Shown here piece after piece: positions 1-10,349 of a DNA stretch of 64,000 nucleotides. Position numbers and translations under genes: made by a program. The DNA comes from Prorocentrum cordatum (lineage: Eukaryota; Sar; Dinophyceae; Prorocentrales; Prorocentraceae): contig CAUYUJ010017818.1 of the NCBI GenBank assembly GCA_963575745.1, forward strand, positions 159,607-223,606. The letters are read 5' to 3'. Below the pieces are notes generated by a model, which searched no databases, was not told where the DNA came from, and worked only from the letters and a program-made list of their open reading frames with translations. Within the stretch, counting starts at the first letter, position 1. Each line of letters opens with the position of its first letter.

Positions 1-578
1 TTCGTCTGGGTTGAGCTGTCTGGCGCCCTTGGCTTGGCTGGGAGTCTTCGATGGGACTCGGGTCGACCTGACCTCCTGAGAGCCGTCGGTGACTTCCTTC
101 GAGCAGTCGGCCTCCGGCTCTTCGCGTGCAGCTCTCTTGTTGGGGACCGAAGGTAGTTCCCGAAGTTCGGAGCGCAGCTGGAATGGGTCCTCCTGGCCTT
201 GGGCCTTCCGCTGTTCGAGGACCTCTGCTGTTTGGACGGCTAGTCCCCAGTCGGGGGCCAGCTGCAAGTCGATCCCCTCTTCGTACAGGCGGGCCGCCTC
301 GGCCATCAGGGCCTCGCCGGCTGCTTCGCGGCTGCCTTGTGGCGGTTCGCATCGGAGGCTTCGGGGTTCAGGTCCAGAACTAGCTCCATGCTCTGTTCGT
401 AAATGTCCTCGTAGAACTCCTGAACCGTCCCCAGAGTCTCTGATGACGGAGCTGGGGCTGGGGCCGCAGCCACGGCTGAGGCAGCTGTAGGTGGCGGCGG
501 TGAGGAGGAGCAACCCTCCTCGGCGCTCGACTCGATGACTAGCCAGACCGGGTCGTCGAGGCATGTTTCCGTCGGCAA
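1..578 (-). pseudogene. Unrecognised coding-like fragment with one frame break, open at window edge
   Basis: On the - strand a frame opens near 578 and reads to 306 (Ala/Pro-rich stretch, then acidic FYEDIYEQSMELVLDLNPEA, then ANRHKAAAKQPA). It stops, but the neighbouring frame continues without a gap in sense (GEALMAEAARLYEEGIDLQ, then VLEQRKAQGQEDPFQLRSEL) and stays open to base 1. Codon choice and the mix of charged and hydrophobic residues look like real coding sequence rather than a repeat artefact. One inserted or lost base near 310-330 would join the two halves, so this is a decayed gene or element, or contains an unseen short intron. I do not recognise the family. It may belong to one of the retroelements whose remains lie on the same strand at 2.2-3.75 kb; this is inference only. 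Confidence 0.4.
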
Positions 579-702
579 TTAGGTCGTCAGCTGACGACAG
601 GAGTATGGGATAGCTGGTCAGTGAATGGCCACGCCTCGGGTCCGAAGTGCGGCAGCTTGAGCCCAAGCGGCAGCTGGGTGAGGAGCCCTGACCCTGGATT
701 GG

Positions 703-925
703 CTAGTCGGGGTCCGCGTAGGGCCTCGGAGCCTGGTAGAAGATCTTGTACGAGCCCTTCCCCTCGAGCCTGAAAACCTTGCAGTGGTCCACGTTGTAGG
801 CCTCCTTGTTCACTCGGGCATGGTCGAGGTCCTTGGCGAGATTTCCCCTTGTGATCCCCAGTCTCGTCGAGGTCCTTGTTGATATTTCCTTGGTAGTTCT
901 GGTTCCTAGACAGCTTGTTGAGGCA
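703..925 (-). CDS. Unrecognised C-terminal coding fragment
   Basis: A - strand frame, opening after a TAA near 930 and closing with TAG at 703-705, reads as a plausible protein end: NLAKDLDHARVNKEAYNV, then DHCKVFRLEGKGSYKIFYQA, then PRPYADPD and stop. There is no start codon of its own, so it would be a last exon or a fragment. No family is recognised. It is followed on the same strand by the fragment at 578-1. The upstream side breaks into low-complexity repeats. Confidence 0.35.
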
Positions 926-941
926 CGTAGAGTATAGAGTT

Positions 942-1352
942 AGCGCAGTGGTATTGATATTGGAATTGCCTCCGGCCAGTGCCGCCGATCCTGGGGGCTG
1001 CGGATTTAGTGATCTTCTCGGCTCTGTGGCATCCTCCCTCCTCGATTCTGCCGGTCCTCAGGTCCTCTTTCTTTTTCTTTTTCGACGACGACGGTGACGA
1101 CGACGACGACGGCGGCGGCGGCAGCGGCGGCAGCGGCGGCGCGGGCCGTGCCTCGTCTCGCCGGCCGTGCCTCCGCCCGACGCGCGCGAGGAGGGAAGAG
1201 AGAGGAGGAGGGCGAGGAGGAGAAGGAGGAGGAGCAGGAGGAGGAGGAGAAGGCGCAAGAGGGAGGACGAAGAGGAGGCCGACGAAAAGGAGGAATGTGA
1301 GGAAGCGACGGACAAAACCCGAGAGGGGTCCCGCGCAGTGGTATTGATATTA
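942..1352. repeat. Segment flanked by ~19-bp direct repeats, with GAC/GGC/GGA microsatellites
   Basis: The word gcgcagtggtattgatatt occurs at about 942-961 and again at about 1334-1352. Between them lies mostly simple sequence: GAC and GGC triplets (1084-1140), then GGA- and GAG-rich sequence (1190-1260). The arrangement could be a target-site duplication around an inserted low-complexity element, or a duplicated end left by unequal exchange. The adjacent word cctccggccagtgccgccga (from 969) also recurs near 46047. Confidence 0.45.
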
Positions 1353-1649
1353 TTCGGGGAGGTCGCAGACGATCTCGTAGTACAAGTGGGAATCGTTCTA
1401 GCGTCTCTATCTTGAATTCTTTACGCTTCGCGTATCCCCACCAGCCCATCTCACAGCAGCAACTCTTGCGAAGCATGCCGACAGTCGTGTTTTTCAGGCG
1501 TGTGTCCGCTTGGCCCCGCATATCTCCCCTGTTCCTCCTTCCTCCCGCCTCCTTGCACATCCTCCTTGTGGGGGGAGCGGGAGAAGGACGAGGCGGAGGA
1601 GGAGGGAGAGAAAGCGCTCCTCGTGATTTGAGTCGTTTGGGGTTTCTCG

Positions 1650-2030
1650 TCCTGGTGTGAGTCGTTCGGGCCCTTCTTCCTGGTGTGAGTCGTTCGGGCT
1701 CTTCGTGGTGTGAGTCGTTCGGGCTCTTCGTCCTGGTGTGAGTCGTTCGGGCTTCTCGTGGTGTGAGTTGTTCGGGCCCCTCATCCTGGTGTGAGTCGTT
1801 CGGGCGGTGTGACTCGTTCGGGCTCCTCGTGGTGTCGTTCGGGGCCCGCGTCGTGGTGTGAGTCGTTCGGGCTCCTCGTGGTGTGAGTCGTTCGGGCGCC
1901 TCGTCCTGGTGTGAGTCGTTCGGGCCCCTCCTTGTGGTGTGAGTCGTTCGGGCTCTTCGTGGTGTGAGTCGTTCGGGCCCCTCGTCCTGGTGTGAGTCGT
2001 TCGGGCTCCTCGTGGGGCCTCTTGGGGGCC
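1650..2030. repeat. Minisatellite, unit about 25-28 bp (GTGTGAGTCGTTCGGGC)
   Basis: About 15 imperfect tandem copies of a unit containing gtgtgagtcgttcgggc followed by variable ccctcgtcctg. Read on the other strand it gives long artificial frames rich in ERLTP and RTTHT. No gene is seen here. Confidence 0.85.
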
Positions 2031-2205
2031 TCTTGGAGCCTCTTGGGGCCTCTTGGGGGCCTCTTGGGGGCCTCTTGGGGGCCTCTTGGGGGCCTCTTGG
2101 GGCCTCTGGGGGCCTCTTGGGGGCCTCTTGGGGGCCTCTTGGGCCCATCTTGGAGCCTCTTGGGGGCCTCTTGGGGGCCTCTTGGAGGCCTCTTGGGATC
2201 CTTTT
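2005..2205. repeat. GGGGCCTCTTGG minisatellite array
   Basis: About 15 tandem copies of the 12-mer ggggcctcttgg and close variants (ccatcttgg, cctctgg). This is the densest array in the window of a motif that recurs in at least a dozen places. It creates artificial frames such as GASWGPLGG on one strand and RGPQEAPK on the other. Confidence 0.9.
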
Positions 2206-2600
2206 CAGCAGCCGTACCCCACTCGCGATACAACACATCAAGGTTGAACTGGGTTCTATCAGTGTCGCCATTCTCGGCCGAAACAAGGGCTCGGGAGGCC
2301 ATGCGAGACACTAAATCCCAATCCTTAGATGGTTGGGGCAGGGGACCAGGGGGCCGTTCTTTGGGGGGCGGAGGGGGGCTGCGAAACGTGAGGGCCCGAA
2401 GAGACGCAAGCTGAGGGTGAAGTTTGACCGAGACGGGGTCGTGGGTAGCCAACTCCGAATCCGCGATAACCTTCACGCTCGCAATAGCTTGGGCAACTCT
2501 GGCCTCAACCAACATATAACCGTACATCTTCAATCCTCCAGTAGACCTGCAAGTGCCTAGAACACCCGAGGGAACGCAAAATTCGGCACCAAGGCGGTCG
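2204..2600 (-). pseudogene. LINE-type APE endonuclease, C-terminal fragment
   Basis: Between two blocks of GGGGCCTCTTGG repeat, the - strand carries a non-repetitive frame: GLKMYGYMLVEARVAQAIAS, then VKVIADSELATHDPVSVKL, then a proline-rich stretch and DWDLVSRMASRAL. The pattern (hydrophobic strand, variable loop, then T-H-D-P-V-S-V) resembles the last strand of the endonuclease/exonuclease/phosphatase fold of non-LTR retrotransposons, where a conserved histidine follows S or T and precedes P-V. Only the end of the domain is present and both flanks are repeats, so this is a dead fragment. Assignment is by pattern, without a database search. Confidence 0.5.
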
Positions 2601-2664
2601 GGGACCTCCTGGGGGCCTCTTGGGGCCATCTTGGGGCCTCTTGCAACCTCCTCAGAAGCGCAAA

Positions 2665-2815
2665 GGAGCGCTGCCCCCTGAGAAGGACAACATGAGCCCA
2701 ACACCTGCGTTAAAGCAATGATTTTGCTATGAAGGAAGAGGAGCGCGGCCCCCTGAGAAGGCCAAAATGGAGCCAAAAACGTAGTAAAATCAATGATTTC
2801 TGCTTCAAAGACGAG
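2665..2815. repeat. Tandem duplication, ~75-bp unit (GCCCCCTGAGAAGG ... TCAATGAT)
   Basis: Two copies of a unit that begins gagcgcygccccctgagaagg and ends aatgatttt or aatgatttc. A third copy lies at about 10030-10110. In both places the unit follows GGGGCCTCTTGG repeats and precedes a copy of the ~120-bp GC-rich module, so the three form one composite repeat. Confidence 0.7.
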
Positions 2816-2927
2816 CAGAGGGGCCAAACTCTGCCCCCCCGTCGGGGCCAGAATCCTCGTGAGGGTCGTCGTTTTTTAGCCCTCCCAGGAGTCGAAATTT
2901 ACCCCCTTGAGACCGCTCGGGACTCCA

Positions 2928-3048
2928 TCTCCAGGCCCAGGGGGAGGGGGTAGGGGGAGGGTTAAACCTTCCCCGAAGGGGAAGAAGGGGGGCTGAGGAC
3001 AGAGCGGGCTCTCTAAACCACTCGCGCCCAAAGGGCTGGTGGGATTTG
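2928..3048 (+). repeat. ~120-bp GC-rich module, copy 1
   Basis: First of five copies of a module with the order: tccagg, GGGGAGGGGGTAGGGGGAGGG, taaac, CTTCCCCGAAGGGGAAG, then ctctaaaccac and gagggctggtgggattt. The CCCC/GGGG halves can fold as a hairpin. It lies 3' of the tandem duplication at 2665-2815. Confidence 0.8.
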
Positions 3049-3223
3049 CCCCGTGGGGCCCACACGAGGCTCAAGATGACCCCAGACGCCATATGCCTGG
3101 CTACACACCCCAGAGTGACCCTGTAGACCAAGAAGCGAAACAGGAGCAAGTTGACAAGGTTGGTGGGATCCTGAGTTGTTTCCCGTCAAGGCATGGTCGC
3201 GGTCGGGAGTCTCCACCTGTTGC

Positions 3224-3760
3224 TCACGCCGTCGCTGTCCCTAGAGCAGGGGCAGGCCCCAGTGACCGTTCGGGAGAGCCGTCAGCCTCTCGCGGTGGCT
3301 GTCGCTGTACACCAGGAGGCCGTCGTGCGTAATGTCGGCCGCAGCGGCCTTCAAGTAGTCCAGTCCCAGGAGAGTTGGGCTCGACGTCGGCACCAGAGCA
3401 AACCGCAGGCAATCACCCGGCTCCTTCAGCACCAGGGGGTGGGGTACTCCAGCAACGTCCAAGCTCTTGCCCTGCGTATTGCTCGCGTAGGTTAAAGTGA
3501 TCTACGCGCTCTCGTGGTACTTGATCTCGTCGGAGCCGAGGGCCAGGAGGACCTGCTCCTGGAGGTAGCCGACCAGGTTGACACCGCTCATGGACCTGGT
3601 AGCCCCCGAGTCCACGATCGCGTATCTCACCATGTCCCTCATGGTGAAGAACGCGCGCTGCACGGTCATCGAGCTCATGGGTTCCTCCTCTCCGTCGTGG
3701 CCGTCCCAGTGCGCCACGCAGGTCACGGGGGAGGTCGGCTCGTCTAGCTTTTATGTTGCT
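3224..3760 (-). pseudogene. Retrotransposon retropepsin (aspartic protease), one in-frame stop
   Basis: The - strand reads CVAHWDGHDGEEEP, then MVRYAIVDSGATRSMSGVNL, then VGYLQEQVLLALGSDEIKYH, then ESA and TAG (complement of 3502-3504). It continues in the same frame with ITLTYASNTQGKSLDVAGV, LVLKEPGDCLRFALVP and SPTLLGLDYLKAAAADITH. D-S-G-A-T preceded by hydrophobic A-I-V is the catalytic loop of LTR-retroelement aspartic proteases, and LLGLDYL is the expected second hydrophobic-hydrophobic-G motif. Spacing between the two, about 75 residues, fits the family. The single TAG in an otherwise intact frame marks a recently dead copy or a readthrough design. No reverse transcriptase or integrase is seen beside it, so it is a fragment of a gag-pol polyprotein. 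Confidence 0.7.
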
Positions 3761-3983
3761 CCCATCGTGCATAAGGGCCACATCCCAGAAATGATCCCGG
3801 GCATCCCGAACAGTGCTGAAACCGTGTCGAACAAGTGTGTCCGGGGGCCCGACCCGTGAACACCTTCGAGTTTCGGTATTTTTTTGGTGCTCGAGATTCT
3901 TTCTGGTGACCAGGGCTCAAATAGACTGAAGCGTAAGCTTCTTTCTGGTCGCCAAGGCTAAAGTAGGTCGAAACATAATATTC

Positions 3984-4147
3984 AGGAGGGAAAGAAACAC
4001 ACAGACACAATTAATCGTCGACTTCCAGAAAATATGGGAAACTATGGGGAGTGGGGGGGAAGACAGAAACCCAGAAAACATAGGAAAATATAGGGATTCC
4101 TTTTATTTGTGTGTATTTATTTGCGTGTGTGTCCCAGGGCCCCTTCA
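3984..4147 (+). mobile_element. MITE family C, copy 1 (164 bp)
   Basis: Copy of a dispersed element starting AGGAGGGAAAGAAACACACA, with an inner part of two AATATGGGAAAATATGGG-like blocks around a run of seven G, and ending TATTTGTGTGTCCCAGGGCCCCTTCA (position 4147). Start and end are weak inverted repeats (purine-rich plus ACACAcA). Other copies: 37435, 41568, 44510, 62867. The flanks here (aatattc / aatacgt) are only partly alike. Confidence 0.8.
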
Positions 4148-4326
4148 AATACGTCCAGCTCCTCGACCACCGCGCCCGCCGAGCCAGGCCGCGCGTCGCC
4201 CTCAGTGCTTGTGGGGGGCACTCCGCCGTCCTGCGGGGCCCGCGGCAGCTCGGGCACCTCGCGGGCTGGGCGCCCGGGGCGCTGGCAGCGGCGGGGCCGC
4301 GGTGCTGCCGCGGCCCTGAGCAGGTC

Positions 4327-4531
4327 TGGCGGGCAAGATTCATGTCCATATCCAGTGCCTCTTGGACTTTTTTGGAAGCGGCGCCACAAGGCCGAGGCGC
4401 ACTGGATATGGATAAAAAATCGAGCCTCTAGGGGGCAAATGTTTGCCCATATCCAGTGCGCCTCGGGTTTCTTGGGAAGGGAGCCCGAAACTCCATACTG
4501 CAGTGGATATGGACAGAAGTATTGCCCGCAG
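4327..4531 (+). repeat. ~200-bp element with four inverted CATATCCAGTGC words, copy 1
   Basis: A 200-bp sequence found again at 36754-36951 with few changes. It holds the 12-mer catatccagtgc four times in alternating orientation (near 4347, 4402, 4450 and 4500), so it can fold as two adjacent hairpins. Both hairpins have loops containing ttttggaag or cttgggaag. Ends are gggcaagattcatg and agtattgcccgc, which form a short inverted repeat (gggcaa/ttgccc). Confidence 0.75.
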
Positions 4532-6676
4532 GTTTGGCACGGCCCGCACCCTCACTGGGCCTATGATGTGCGAACTTCCTTTAGCCTTGATCACGAGAGG
4601 CCGTTCGAGAACGCCACGCAGGCGGTCGCGAGGGTCCTCCGAGCTCGGCGCCACCGGCCCTGGCGAGGAACGCCCTGCGAGCAGCAAGAGACGTTCCAAG
4701 CGGATGGCTGGCCCTGCGGACAACCCGGGGTGGCGAGGCGGGTCGAGCGCGCCTGGCGCGCGATCCGAGGCGAGGGCCACCGACCGCCGGTCAGCATCAG
4801 CACGGCGCGCGCTCGAGGCAACGAGTGGATCCGGAAGCCTCGGGGCGCAAGCGATAACCGCTCTGCAAAGGCCGACGCCAGGAGCAAGAGCACGGGCATG
4901 GCCCGCCCGCCGAAGGGCCGGGCCGCGCAAGAGGCCAAGCATGAGACTTCGAGGAGGCAAGCGCTGCAGCGCTTAAGAGCATCCCGCGCCTGCCGCGCAA
5001 GGACGGTCCCAATGGGTGCCGAGCCTGCGTGGCCGATTGGTTCGAGGTGGTCGCGAGCGAGATTTCCTGGCGAGGAGCGCCAATGACCGCGCAGGCAAGC
5101 TTTAGGCACTAGATCTCCAGGGGGCGCCAAGGATCACCAGAGCAAGGATCTAGAGGAGCGCCAAGGATCATCATCCTCCTTATTGTCGTCGTCATCATCA
5201 CCGTCGCCATCATCCTCCGATCTGCCAGGAAAGCGCCCATTGCCCCCCCATGGGCCAATCACTTATTATTCCCAGGTGCTTAATTTCAGGGGTGGTTGTT
5301 TAGGGCCCAAAGAATTTTCGATTGTTTTCCCAAGAGAACCACTGGTTCCCCAATATATCCCGCACGTTTTCTTAATGAGGTCCGGCTTCTGATTTGATTG
5401 GGCTGGGGCTGTCTTGGGGGCTGATTTTGTTAGTTTGGAGCCCTCGTGGAGCTTGCGGGGGGCCTCTTGGAGGTATGCTGGAGGCTTCCGGGGCAATTCT
5501 TGGGACGCGCGGCTAGACTTGTCGGTTCGTATGCCCCCGAGCATTGAGGGAAAACCCCAGGGTTCGTAGTGGCGCTTCCGGAACCGTCGGGGGGACTTCC
5601 GGTCACATGGCCCACTGACCTCGCGAGGCCTTCCGGTGTGCGCTCAACGCGCCCCGAGAGGAAAGTTTCGCTCGTTGTCAAACAGTTATTCCACGATTTC
5701 CGTCGTTGTGCCTTTTCAGTTTTGAGCGCGCCGACCACGGCTTCAAACCCCACTTAAAAAAGGACGAACGAAGCCCAGAAAACAAGGTGACCAACAAGTG
5801 TTCAAGAAAACCCCAGTACGGCTTAAGTGGGGCCACGCGGCGCCTAGGAGTACCGTCGGGCTCAACCATCCCATGAAGGCCCGCATATGGAACAAGAGAA
5901 GCGCAAGGCGGTTCCAATATCGCGATTGGCCAAAAGAGCGCCGAGACGTGCCCAAACGATCCCCCAAAGAGTCGAGGAACCATAACGGCCCCAAGACACC
6001 CCACGGAGGCGCCTCCGGCATGCGTCCAGGAGGCCCCCCCATCCGGCATCCGTACACCCCATATATTTTGGAACGCGTCGCTTCTGATCCTCCAGCGCCC
6101 TTCCTGTTTCACCCTTTGCCTCCTCCATTGTTTCCCGGCAGCGGCAATTATTCAGCGTGCCGCTCGGTTTGTCATTCGCGCCTGGGCGTGTGACAGGCAA
6201 GCATGTTGAGTCGTCTTGCAGTGTCTAGGGGAAAAACAGGCGCATCATCTCTCCCTCTTCCTTCATATCGCCCCACAGTCTCGTTCCGTGTTCCCGCATA
6301 TCGCGTGGCACGCGGCTTAATCGTATTTTATATTTGTTCGCTCCCCGCGTTACCGCCCTTTTCTTGCACCCTTCGTCTCCTGATGTCACTCCCTGTTTCT
6401 CCTCCATCTGCCACCTTGCCGCTTCCCTTCTAAGAGGTCCAACGGGTGCGAAAGTATGGCCTTCATATATTTGGATGTACCCCATCACTTTTTTCATTAT
6501 TTGTTTTCGAGCGCTGGGATCTTCAATTTGTTTCGGGTGATCTCGCCATTCGGCATGCCTTCGAGACGAGACGCCATCGAAGGATCTATGGACTCACCAA
6601 GATGGCCCCACGACGCCAGCGATACCTTTCAACTTCAGCTCTGGCGCCCAAGCTCGTTAGGACTTGAGCGCGCGAC
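4532..6676. other. No gene seen
   Basis: This stretch holds GC-rich unique sequence, a short ATC/GTC microsatellite at 5165-5220, a weak block of GGGGCCTCTTGG words at 5445-5500 and a T-rich part from 6190. The longest frames lack recognisable motifs and overlap one another on both strands, so none is called. Confidence 0.5.
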
Positions 6677-6862
6677 ATACATATATACATACATACGCGC
6701 ATACATGTATGCATACATAGATGTATGCATGCGCATGTGATTAAATGTATATATACATGTGCACATATATATATATATGTATATAGGTGTGTGTCGGTAT
6801 AAGTATATATGTTGATGTGTGCATATGTGTGTATATATATATATATACATATATACAACGGG
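6677..6862. repeat. TACA/TATA-rich microsatellite block
   Basis: A run of (TACA)n, (TATG)n and (TA)n words interrupted by tatgcatgcg. It stands out as AT-rich in a GC-rich setting. A similar block lies at 40545-40745. Confidence 0.85.
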
Positions 6863-6999
6863 GGACCGGGCCCCGGGCCGTGGGGCCCGGACATTACCAC
6901 AAATGTGTGGACCAGGCGCCGAGCGCTCCTTTGGGGTGCCCGAGCTCGCCTCCGAGAGGGGTCGGGCAGCCGTCCAGGCGACCCAGGACTGCTTCGAGC

Positions 7000-8690
7000 C
7001 ATCCTCAAGACGACCTCGAGGGGTCTTAGACAGCTCGCGAAACGTTCCAGACGGCCCCAGAGGCCTCCAAGGCGCCTCCAGGGCGGTCCCAGAGGACTCA
7101 CAAGATCGCCCCGAGAAGCACAACTCGTCACATTCCCTTCGGGGACAAATGGCATGTTTAGCCTATTTCTTTTGTTTGGCCTCAGTATTGCCAACACCCC
7201 AGAAGTATTCCCCGATCGCACCTCAGAAGGCCTGAGAGTTCCCCAGAAGGCCCCAAGATGGGCCCAAGAGGGCCCCAAGACGGCTCCAAGAGGGGTCCAA
7301 GACGGCCCCAAGAGGGGTCCAAGAGAAGGAACGCCAACCGAAAATCCTAGCCTTCCTGTCCAGGAGGCGCCTAGGAGGCCCCAAGAGGCCCCCGAGAGGC
7401 ACCACGAGGTCTGCAAGAGGCCCTCAGGAGCCTTCGGAGTCCCCGATCAAGCCCAAAAGATGCTTCAATAGGCTTCAAAACGGCCCCCACGAGGCTTCCA
7501 AACTGGCCCCCAAACGGCCCTGGGGGGGCCGGGTCCGGGACCCCGACCACAAATGTGCGTACCGGGGACGTGGGCCGATTTTGGGAAACCCAACATCGCC
7601 CCAGAGAGCCATCAAACCGTCGTCGGGGTGGCCCAAGACGACCCAGAATCACTCCCCAGACGGCCTCCATGCATCTCAGACGGTCGATGATAGCCTCGTG
7701 TCGTCAGAAGAGGCGCAGACAGCCCCAGAGGGCCCTCAAGAACGCTTCCGAGAATGCCAAACCATAAAAAAAACCCGAGGGGCATGTATGATCTGCGCCT
7801 ACTTTCCAGACTTTCCTGTTATTACCTTTGATTGTTCAGCGACGGGGAGTTTTCAGCGGTTCCCTCGGTATGTCACTTTCGCGCGGGCGCGTCAGGCTGC
7901 TGGGCCAACTTGCAGGTGACCTCCGCCTGCAGACAGCAGCGCCTGTGCTGCTCAACAAAGGTTTTGTACCCGGATCGGCCCACATGGGCCGAAGAGATTT
8001 GCAGGTGACGTCCGCTTGTTGTCAACGCAACGGCTTCTACATATTTGAGACCAGTAGCTGGTCGCTCGTTTCCTCCCTCCATCCTATCTTCTATTACTTC
8101 TGATTGCTCAGCGACCAGGAGTCTCCAGCGGGTGACTCGGTATGCCACTCGCGCACGGGCTTGTCAGTCTTGTGTGTCGACTTGCAGGTGACCTCCAACT
8201 GCGGACAGCAACGCCTCTGCTGACCAGCAATGGTTTTGCTCTCAGACTGTCCAACATGGAATGGACCGAAGAGGTTTGCAGGCGCCTGTAGTCAGCGCAG
8301 CGATTTCCGTTCATTTCAATCTCTGGAGTTGGGCCCCGAGAGGCCCCCGAGAGGCACCACGAGGTCTGCAAGAGGCCCTCAGGAGCCAATACTGCCAACA
8401 CAACCCACAAGAAATCCCAAATCGCCCCCCGTATGGCCCACGAGTCTCCCTAGAAGGCCTCAGGACGGCCACAAGACGGCCCCAAGAGGGCCCCAAGACA
8501 GCTCTACAACTGACCCACGACCAAGCTCGGGAACGCCAACCGAAAATCGGAGTTAGCCTTCGGTTCCACAGGCGCCCAGGAGACCCCAAGCGGCTCCCGA
8601 GAGGCACCACGAGGTCTACAAGAGGCCCTCAGGAGCCCCCAGAGGCCCCCAGCAAGCCCAACATATGCATCCGACAGGCTTCAAAACTGC
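7000..8690. repeat. CCAAGAGGCCCC arrays, reverse orientation of the GGGGCCTCTTGG motif
   Basis: Blocks at 7010-7120, 7210-7520, 8330-8690 carry variants of gaggccccaagagg and gacggccccaagagg. This is the reverse complement of the motif elsewhere, so arrays occur in both orientations. The repeated phrase cccgagaggcaccacgaggt (from 7389, 8346, 8597) shows larger duplicated units of about 250 bp or more. Confidence 0.75.
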
Positions 8691-8840
8691 CCCCCAGGAG
8701 GCGTTCGCTCGTGTCCATCCTCCATTCTAATTTCCAGACTCTCCTTGCCACTACGTTTGATTGTGCTACGACGGGGAGTCGTCAGCGGATCACTCGGCTT
8801 GCCACTCGCGTACAGATGGTCCAGTCTACCACACACCATC
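7800..8840 (+). repeat. Long direct repeats, unit ~280 bp, 2-3 copies
   Basis: A unit that begins near actttcctgttattacctttgattgttcagcgacggggag continues with tcagcgg, cactcggtatgccactcgcgc and cttgcaggtgacctcc. Copies start near 7809 and 8090; a third, truncated one starts near 8740. The second copy ends in a CCAAGAGGCCCC array, so unique unit plus minisatellite appears to have been duplicated together. No coding function is seen. Confidence 0.65.
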
Positions 8841-9880
8841 GTAGGGGCAATGGCCCTGGCCAAGCACGGTCGTGGTGTATAGTTGCCGTATGCGGATCCT
8901 TGGTGGGCTCGACGGCACAGCGCAATCAACCTGGGATGATGCCAAATGCTGTGACTACTATGGAAGACCTGTCAAGATCGAACTTTTCAATGTACCAAAT
9001 CACCGATTTGTGACTCCAAGGCATTTCTTTTCGCCACGGCTCGATTCCGCGTGACGTTTTGGCCAGAACGCACTATGGGGCATGCCTGGGGGGGTCGACG
9101 TTTCAGGCCCCTCAGATCCAGACTCCAACTGTACACTTTGCCCTCAGATCCGAGGATCGCGATTCGAGGATCGACGTTGTTCACCATTTCTGGGGCCCCT
9201 GGATCGTCCTCGCGAGGCCGTAGCGGTGCGCCAGCCAGCGCCAAGCAGTCATCGCAGGGGGGTCCTCATGAGCTGCCTTGAGGCCGCCTTGGGAGCCTCT
9301 TGAGCCGTCTTGGGCCACCTTGGGCCGTATTGGCATCATGTTGACTACCTTGAAAACCGTCTTGGAGACCATCTTGGCCGTTTGGAGGCTGAAAAGAGCG
9401 CCGGAAAGCAATTCTAGCTGCGACGGTTCGCTGGCGCTGTCAGAATCCCCCTCCTTGCTAGACGACGTCAGCTACGCTTTCGGTCTGCTCATACCCGACA
9501 GACTCCCTGGGCTGACTTTCTCGCACGGAGTCTGGTTCCCACCACCATGCGGTTGTCGGTTGTCACGACCATGACTGGGAACGTACGGCGCGCCATTTTG
9601 GCCGCGTCCGCTTTGCTTCCTGGGTGACTGACCTCTCAGACTCCTTGGGTTGCCGCTTGCACGACCGCCTGGCCTCTCAGACGCCCTGGGTTGCTGCTTG
9701 CCCCGCCGCCTGATCCGCGGCCCCCGCGCGCGCCCGGGAATTCGTCACGGCCGCAGCCCGATTGTGACTGCTCGGCGCCGGCGCTTCCGCCTGCGGCTGT
9801 AAAAAAACAAGTATCCCCACCAGCCCGTCCAGAAACGACGCCCAGGCGAGTAGAGGGTCGTCCTGAGGGGCTTTTCGGCG
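8841..9880. other. No gene seen; scattered GGGGCCTCTTGG words
   Basis: Mixed unique sequence with a weak repeat block at 9285-9390. A 20-bp palindromic word ggcgcgccattttggccgcg lies at 9588-9607 and resembles words at 10331 and 12930. No frame shows a recognisable motif. Confidence 0.4.
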
Positions 9881-9884
9881 TTTT

Positions 9885-10277
9885 GGGTGCCTCGGGGGGG
9901 CCTCTTTGGGCCGTTTGGGATCCTCTTGGGGGCCTCCTGGGGGCCTCTTGGGGCCATCTTGGGGCCATCTTGGGGCCTCTTGGTGCCTCCTGGGCGCTTC
10001 TTGGGGCCATCTTGGAGGAAATCGATCAAAGAAGAGGGGAGCTTCAATTAGTGCTGCCCCCTCTGGGGGCCAAAATGGGGCCAAAACCTTGGTAAAATCA
10101 ATGATTTTGCCTTCCTCGGCGAGGCCGTTTTGGACGCTCTGACCGCTCCCCGCCCCCCCTGTCCAGGTCAGTGGGGAGGGGGTAGGGAGAGGGGTAAACC
10201 CCTCCCCGAAGGGGAAGAAGGAGAGGTGGAAGAGGAAACGCTCTACACCACTGACGCCCAGAGGGCTGGTGGGATTT
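9885..10277 (+). repeat. Composite repeat: minisatellite, ATCGATC spacer, ~120-bp module (copy 2)
   Basis: GGGGCCTCTTGG words (9885-10015) run into ttggaggaaatcgatcaaag, then gccccctctgggggccaaaatgg and aaaatcaatgattttgcc, then the ~120-bp GC-rich module at about 10157-10277 (gtccaggtcagtggggaggg through ggctggtgggattt). The same order of parts is seen at 2600-3048 and 18075-18459. Confidence 0.75.
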
Positions 10278-10330
10278 CTGTGGGGCGAATTCTTGACGCT
10301 TCGAGTACAGCTTCGCTGTCTGTGACCTTG

Positions 10331-10349
10331 CCGCGCCATTTTGGCTGCG
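10331..10349 (+). other. CCGCGCCATTTTGGCTGCG word, copy 1
   Basis: A 19-base word identical to the one at 12930-12948 and close to 9588-9607. It shares the 12 bases gccattttggct with the dinoflagellate spliced leader, but the flanks (ccgc..gcg) do not match the leader, so it is recorded as a repeat only. Confidence 0.35.

Noticed and set aside
1006-2286. A 426-codon open frame on the - strand
   Set aside because: Its sequence is the translation of minisatellites (RGPQEAPK, SPNDSHQDEGPERLTP) and a triplet microsatellite; the opposite strand is equally open.
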